Assembly (NCBI RefSeq): GCF_002933465.1
Contig: NZ_PSZE01000035.1
Span: 1 to 64,000 of the forward strand
DNA length: 64,000 bases
Direction: 5' to 3'
Source of the DNA: Nocardia nova
Lineage (GTDB): Bacteria > Actinomycetota > Actinomycetes > Mycobacteriales > Mycobacteriaceae
Shown: positions 62,681 through 64,000 of the stretch, in pieces
Position numbering within the stretch: the stretch's first letter is position 1
Layout of the letters: every line of letters begins with the position of its first letter
Position numbers and translations under genes: made by a program
The notes under the pieces: generated by a model
Database searches by the model: none
The model's input: the letters and a program-made list of their open reading frames with translations, nothing else
Told to the model about the DNA's origin: nothing

Positions 62681-63609
62681 CGATCGGCCCCCTCGGGGGC
62701 CGCCTGAACCACCGGCTGGGTGCCGGCCGGCTGCGCGGCGGGTGCTACGGGCGCGGGCGGACCGGCCGGTGCCGCCGGTTGGGTACCCGCGGTCGCGACC
62801 GGCGCCGCCTGCGCCGCGGGCTCCGGCCCGGCAGCGGGTGCGGCTGGGGCTGCGGGTGCGGCCGGGGCCGCCTGTGCCGCCGGTTGGGTACCGGCCGTTG
62901 GCGCGGCCGGCGCCGCCGGTGCGGCCTGTACCGGCGCCGGAACCTGCGTCGGCTGAGCCGGCGGCGGCGCGGCCGTCGTCGGCGCCGGGGCCTGATTCTG
63001 CTCGGCCGGGCCGGGAGCGGGCGGAGCCGGGGTGGTGGTCACCGGGACCAGCCGTTCGCCTTGGGCCTGAGCGAGTTTCGGCGGCAGCGGCTTGGCGGGA
63101 GTCGTGTTGAGCGGCGGCACCGGCGCACCCTCGGCCGGCGTCTCCTTGCCGACCACCGTGACCGAACCGTCGGGCGCCACGAGCAGGCGGGCGGGATCCT
63201 TGGCCGGGATCATGCCCAACTCGCGCGCGCGGTTGGCCAGTTCGGGCGCCGAGTCGGCGGCCTCGACCTCGCGCTGCAATGCCGCGCGCTCGTCGAGCAA
63301 CTGCCGGTTGATGCGGCGGGCGTCGCTGAGCTGATAGCTGTCCTCGGCGGCATGGGTGGTCAGCACCAGGGTCGCGAGCAGACCGCAGCCGAGCAGGGCG
63401 AGAATCGCCGCCACGAACGGCAGCCGCCCGGCCATCATCGACCCGGCGCGCCCGGGCAGCGGCGGAAGCACACGCTCCCCCGCCCGATTGCGCCGGCGCG
63501 CATACGCGCGTTGGGCCGCACCGGATTTCACGCGGTCGGCGCTGTGCGCTCGCCGCGGCGCGGACCGCTGCGTCCGCTGTGGTGCGTCCACCCGTGTCCG
63601 CACGCTCAT
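62677..63609 (-). CDS. ftsL: FtsL-like divisome protein with Ala/Pro-rich tail
   Basis: A 310-residue protein at the ftsL position. The first 58 residues are basic and hydrophilic (RSAPRRAHSADRVKSGAAQ). One helix, LPFVAAILALLGCGLLATLVLTTHAA, is followed by a short coiled coil (DARRINRQLLDERAALQREVEAADSAPELANRARELGMIP), as in actinobacterial FtsL (Rv2164c). After the LLVAPDGSVTVVG segment the last 150 residues are a low-complexity extracytoplasmic tail rich in Ala, Pro, Gln and Thr, with AGTQPAAQAA-type repeats. That tail is longer than the divisome core and probably spans the wall. The ATG at 63609 is accepted. It follows rsmH by 84 bp. Confidence 0.9.
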   Translation of the reverse strand: MSVRTRVDAPQRTQRSAPRRAHSADRVKSGAAQRAYARRRNRAGERVLPPLPGRAGSMMAGRLPFVAAILALLGCGLLATLVLTTHAAEDSYQLSDARRINRQLLDERAALQREVEAADSAPELANRARELGMIPAKDPARLLVAPDGSVTVVGKETPAEGAPVPPLNTTPAKPLPPKLAQAQGERLVPVTTTPAPPAPGPAEQNQAPAPTTAAPPPAQPTQVPAPVQAAPAAPAAPTAGTQPAAQAAPAAPAAPAAPAAGPEPAAQAAPVATAGTQPAAPAGPPAPVAPAAQPAGTQPVVQAAPEGADR

Positions 63610-63693
63610 ATTCCTGCCTCCCCTACCGATTTCCTGTGGGACTGGCCGTCGTAGTGCTGCCGAACCGGCAATACCCCCGTCGCCGGATCGCTG

Positions 63694-64000
63694 TCACCCG
63701 GCCGCCTGTATTCGCTCCGCGGCCCGCATGCGCACCGGCGCCGCGCGTGGGTTCTCCTCGATCTCCGTTTCGCTCGCCTTCTCCGCGCCCCTGGTCAGAA
63801 TCGCGAATTCCGGTCCCATGCCGGGCAATTCGACGGGCAGGTCCAATGGTGTGCGCGAGGCCGAGGCCTGCGCGAAGATCTGTTTGACGACCTTGTCCTC
63901 CAGCGACTGGTAGGACATGACGACGATCCGGCCGCCGACCTCCAGCGCCGCCAACGCCGCCGGCACCGCGGCCTCGAGCGACTCGAGTTCGCGATTGACC
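63694..64000 (-). CDS. rsmH: 16S rRNA (cytosine-1402-N4)-methyltransferase RsmH, C-terminal part
   Basis: The last 102 codons of rsmH (mraW), whose start lies outside the window. The segment VNRELESLEAAVPAALAALE is the conserved helix of the methyltransferase, followed by GGRIVVMSYQSLEDKVVKQIF, the family signature (usually VISFHSLEDRIVK; here VMSYQSLEDK). The C-terminus has PVELPGMGPEFAILTRGAEKAS and RAAPVRMRAAERI, also typical. RsmH methylates N4 of C1402 in 16S rRNA. It is the first visible gene of the dcw transcript; mraZ is expected upstream. Confidence 0.94.
   Translation of the reverse strand, partial: VNRELESLEAAVPAALAALEVGGRIVVMSYQSLEDKVVKQIFAQASASRTPLDLPVELPGMGPEFAILTRGAEKASETEIEENPRAAPVRMRAAERIQAAG

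Overview
The window is chromosomal DNA from a high-GC mycolic-acid actinobacterium, most likely Nocardia or a close relative. Pointers are the very high GC content with GTG and TTG starts, an Emb-type arabinosyltransferase, an MTB12-like lipoprotein, an ileS T-box leader with an ultrashort Stem I (the type known from Nocardia farcinica), and the complete actinobacterial dcw-sepF-wag31 block. The genus is an inference.

Layout. 1-4,017: edge of a FAD monooxygenase gene, a SAM methyltransferase, bioA, and a divergent MarR-GNAT regulator; the bioA/marR gap carries two different palindromic operators. 4,146-8,815: treX-treY (glycogen to maltooligosyl-trehalose) without treZ. 8,834-13,040: a secreted lytic transglycosylase, a DUF2235 hydrolase and a solitary IS605-type tnpB with probable element end; this is the most accessory-looking part. 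13,041-32,211: dnaE1, ilvA, esterase/hydrolase genes, a methyltransferase, a truncated VOC gene, rarD, phzF, a CtpE-like P-type ATPase, a decayed ADP-ribosylglycohydrolase gene, rluD-lspA and two overlapping lipoprotein genes. 32,217-39,377: an orphan emb arabinosyltransferase, an MTB12-like lipoprotein, dinB, a galU-like gene and an NlpC/P60 protein. 39,999-64,000: ileS under T-box control, then, all on the minus strand, rsmH(partial)-ftsL-pbpB-murE-murF-mraY-murD-ftsW-murG-murC-ftsQ-ftsZ-pgeF-yggS-sepF-yggT-wag31 and a small membrane protein.

How the genes work together. The minus-strand block makes lipid II (murE, murF, mraY, murD, murG, murC), flips or polymerises it (ftsW, pbpB) and builds the divisome and polar growth machinery (ftsL, ftsQ, ftsZ, sepF, wag31). 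From pbpB to murC many genes overlap by ATGA or GTGA, so translational coupling is likely. Emb, LspA, the SLT enzyme and the NlpC/P60 enzyme add arabinan, lipoprotein and peptidoglycan-remodelling functions of the same envelope.

Three patterns stand out. First, about ten genes outside the dcw block have a TANNNT -10 box ending 6-8 nt before the start codon and no Shine-Dalgarno sequence, which predicts leaderless mRNAs and fixes several starts. Second, convergent or isolated genes end in perfect 12-18 bp hairpins that lack a U tract. Third, there are several marks of small-scale decay or expansion: a 24-bp VNTR inside treX, a duplicated tail of ileS, a VOC gene cut exactly at the rarD stop, and a collapsed ADP-ribosylglycohydrolase gene. 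I see no CRISPR array, tRNA, rRNA, prophage or obviously new defence system. The tnpB/DUF2235 segment is the best candidate for further work.
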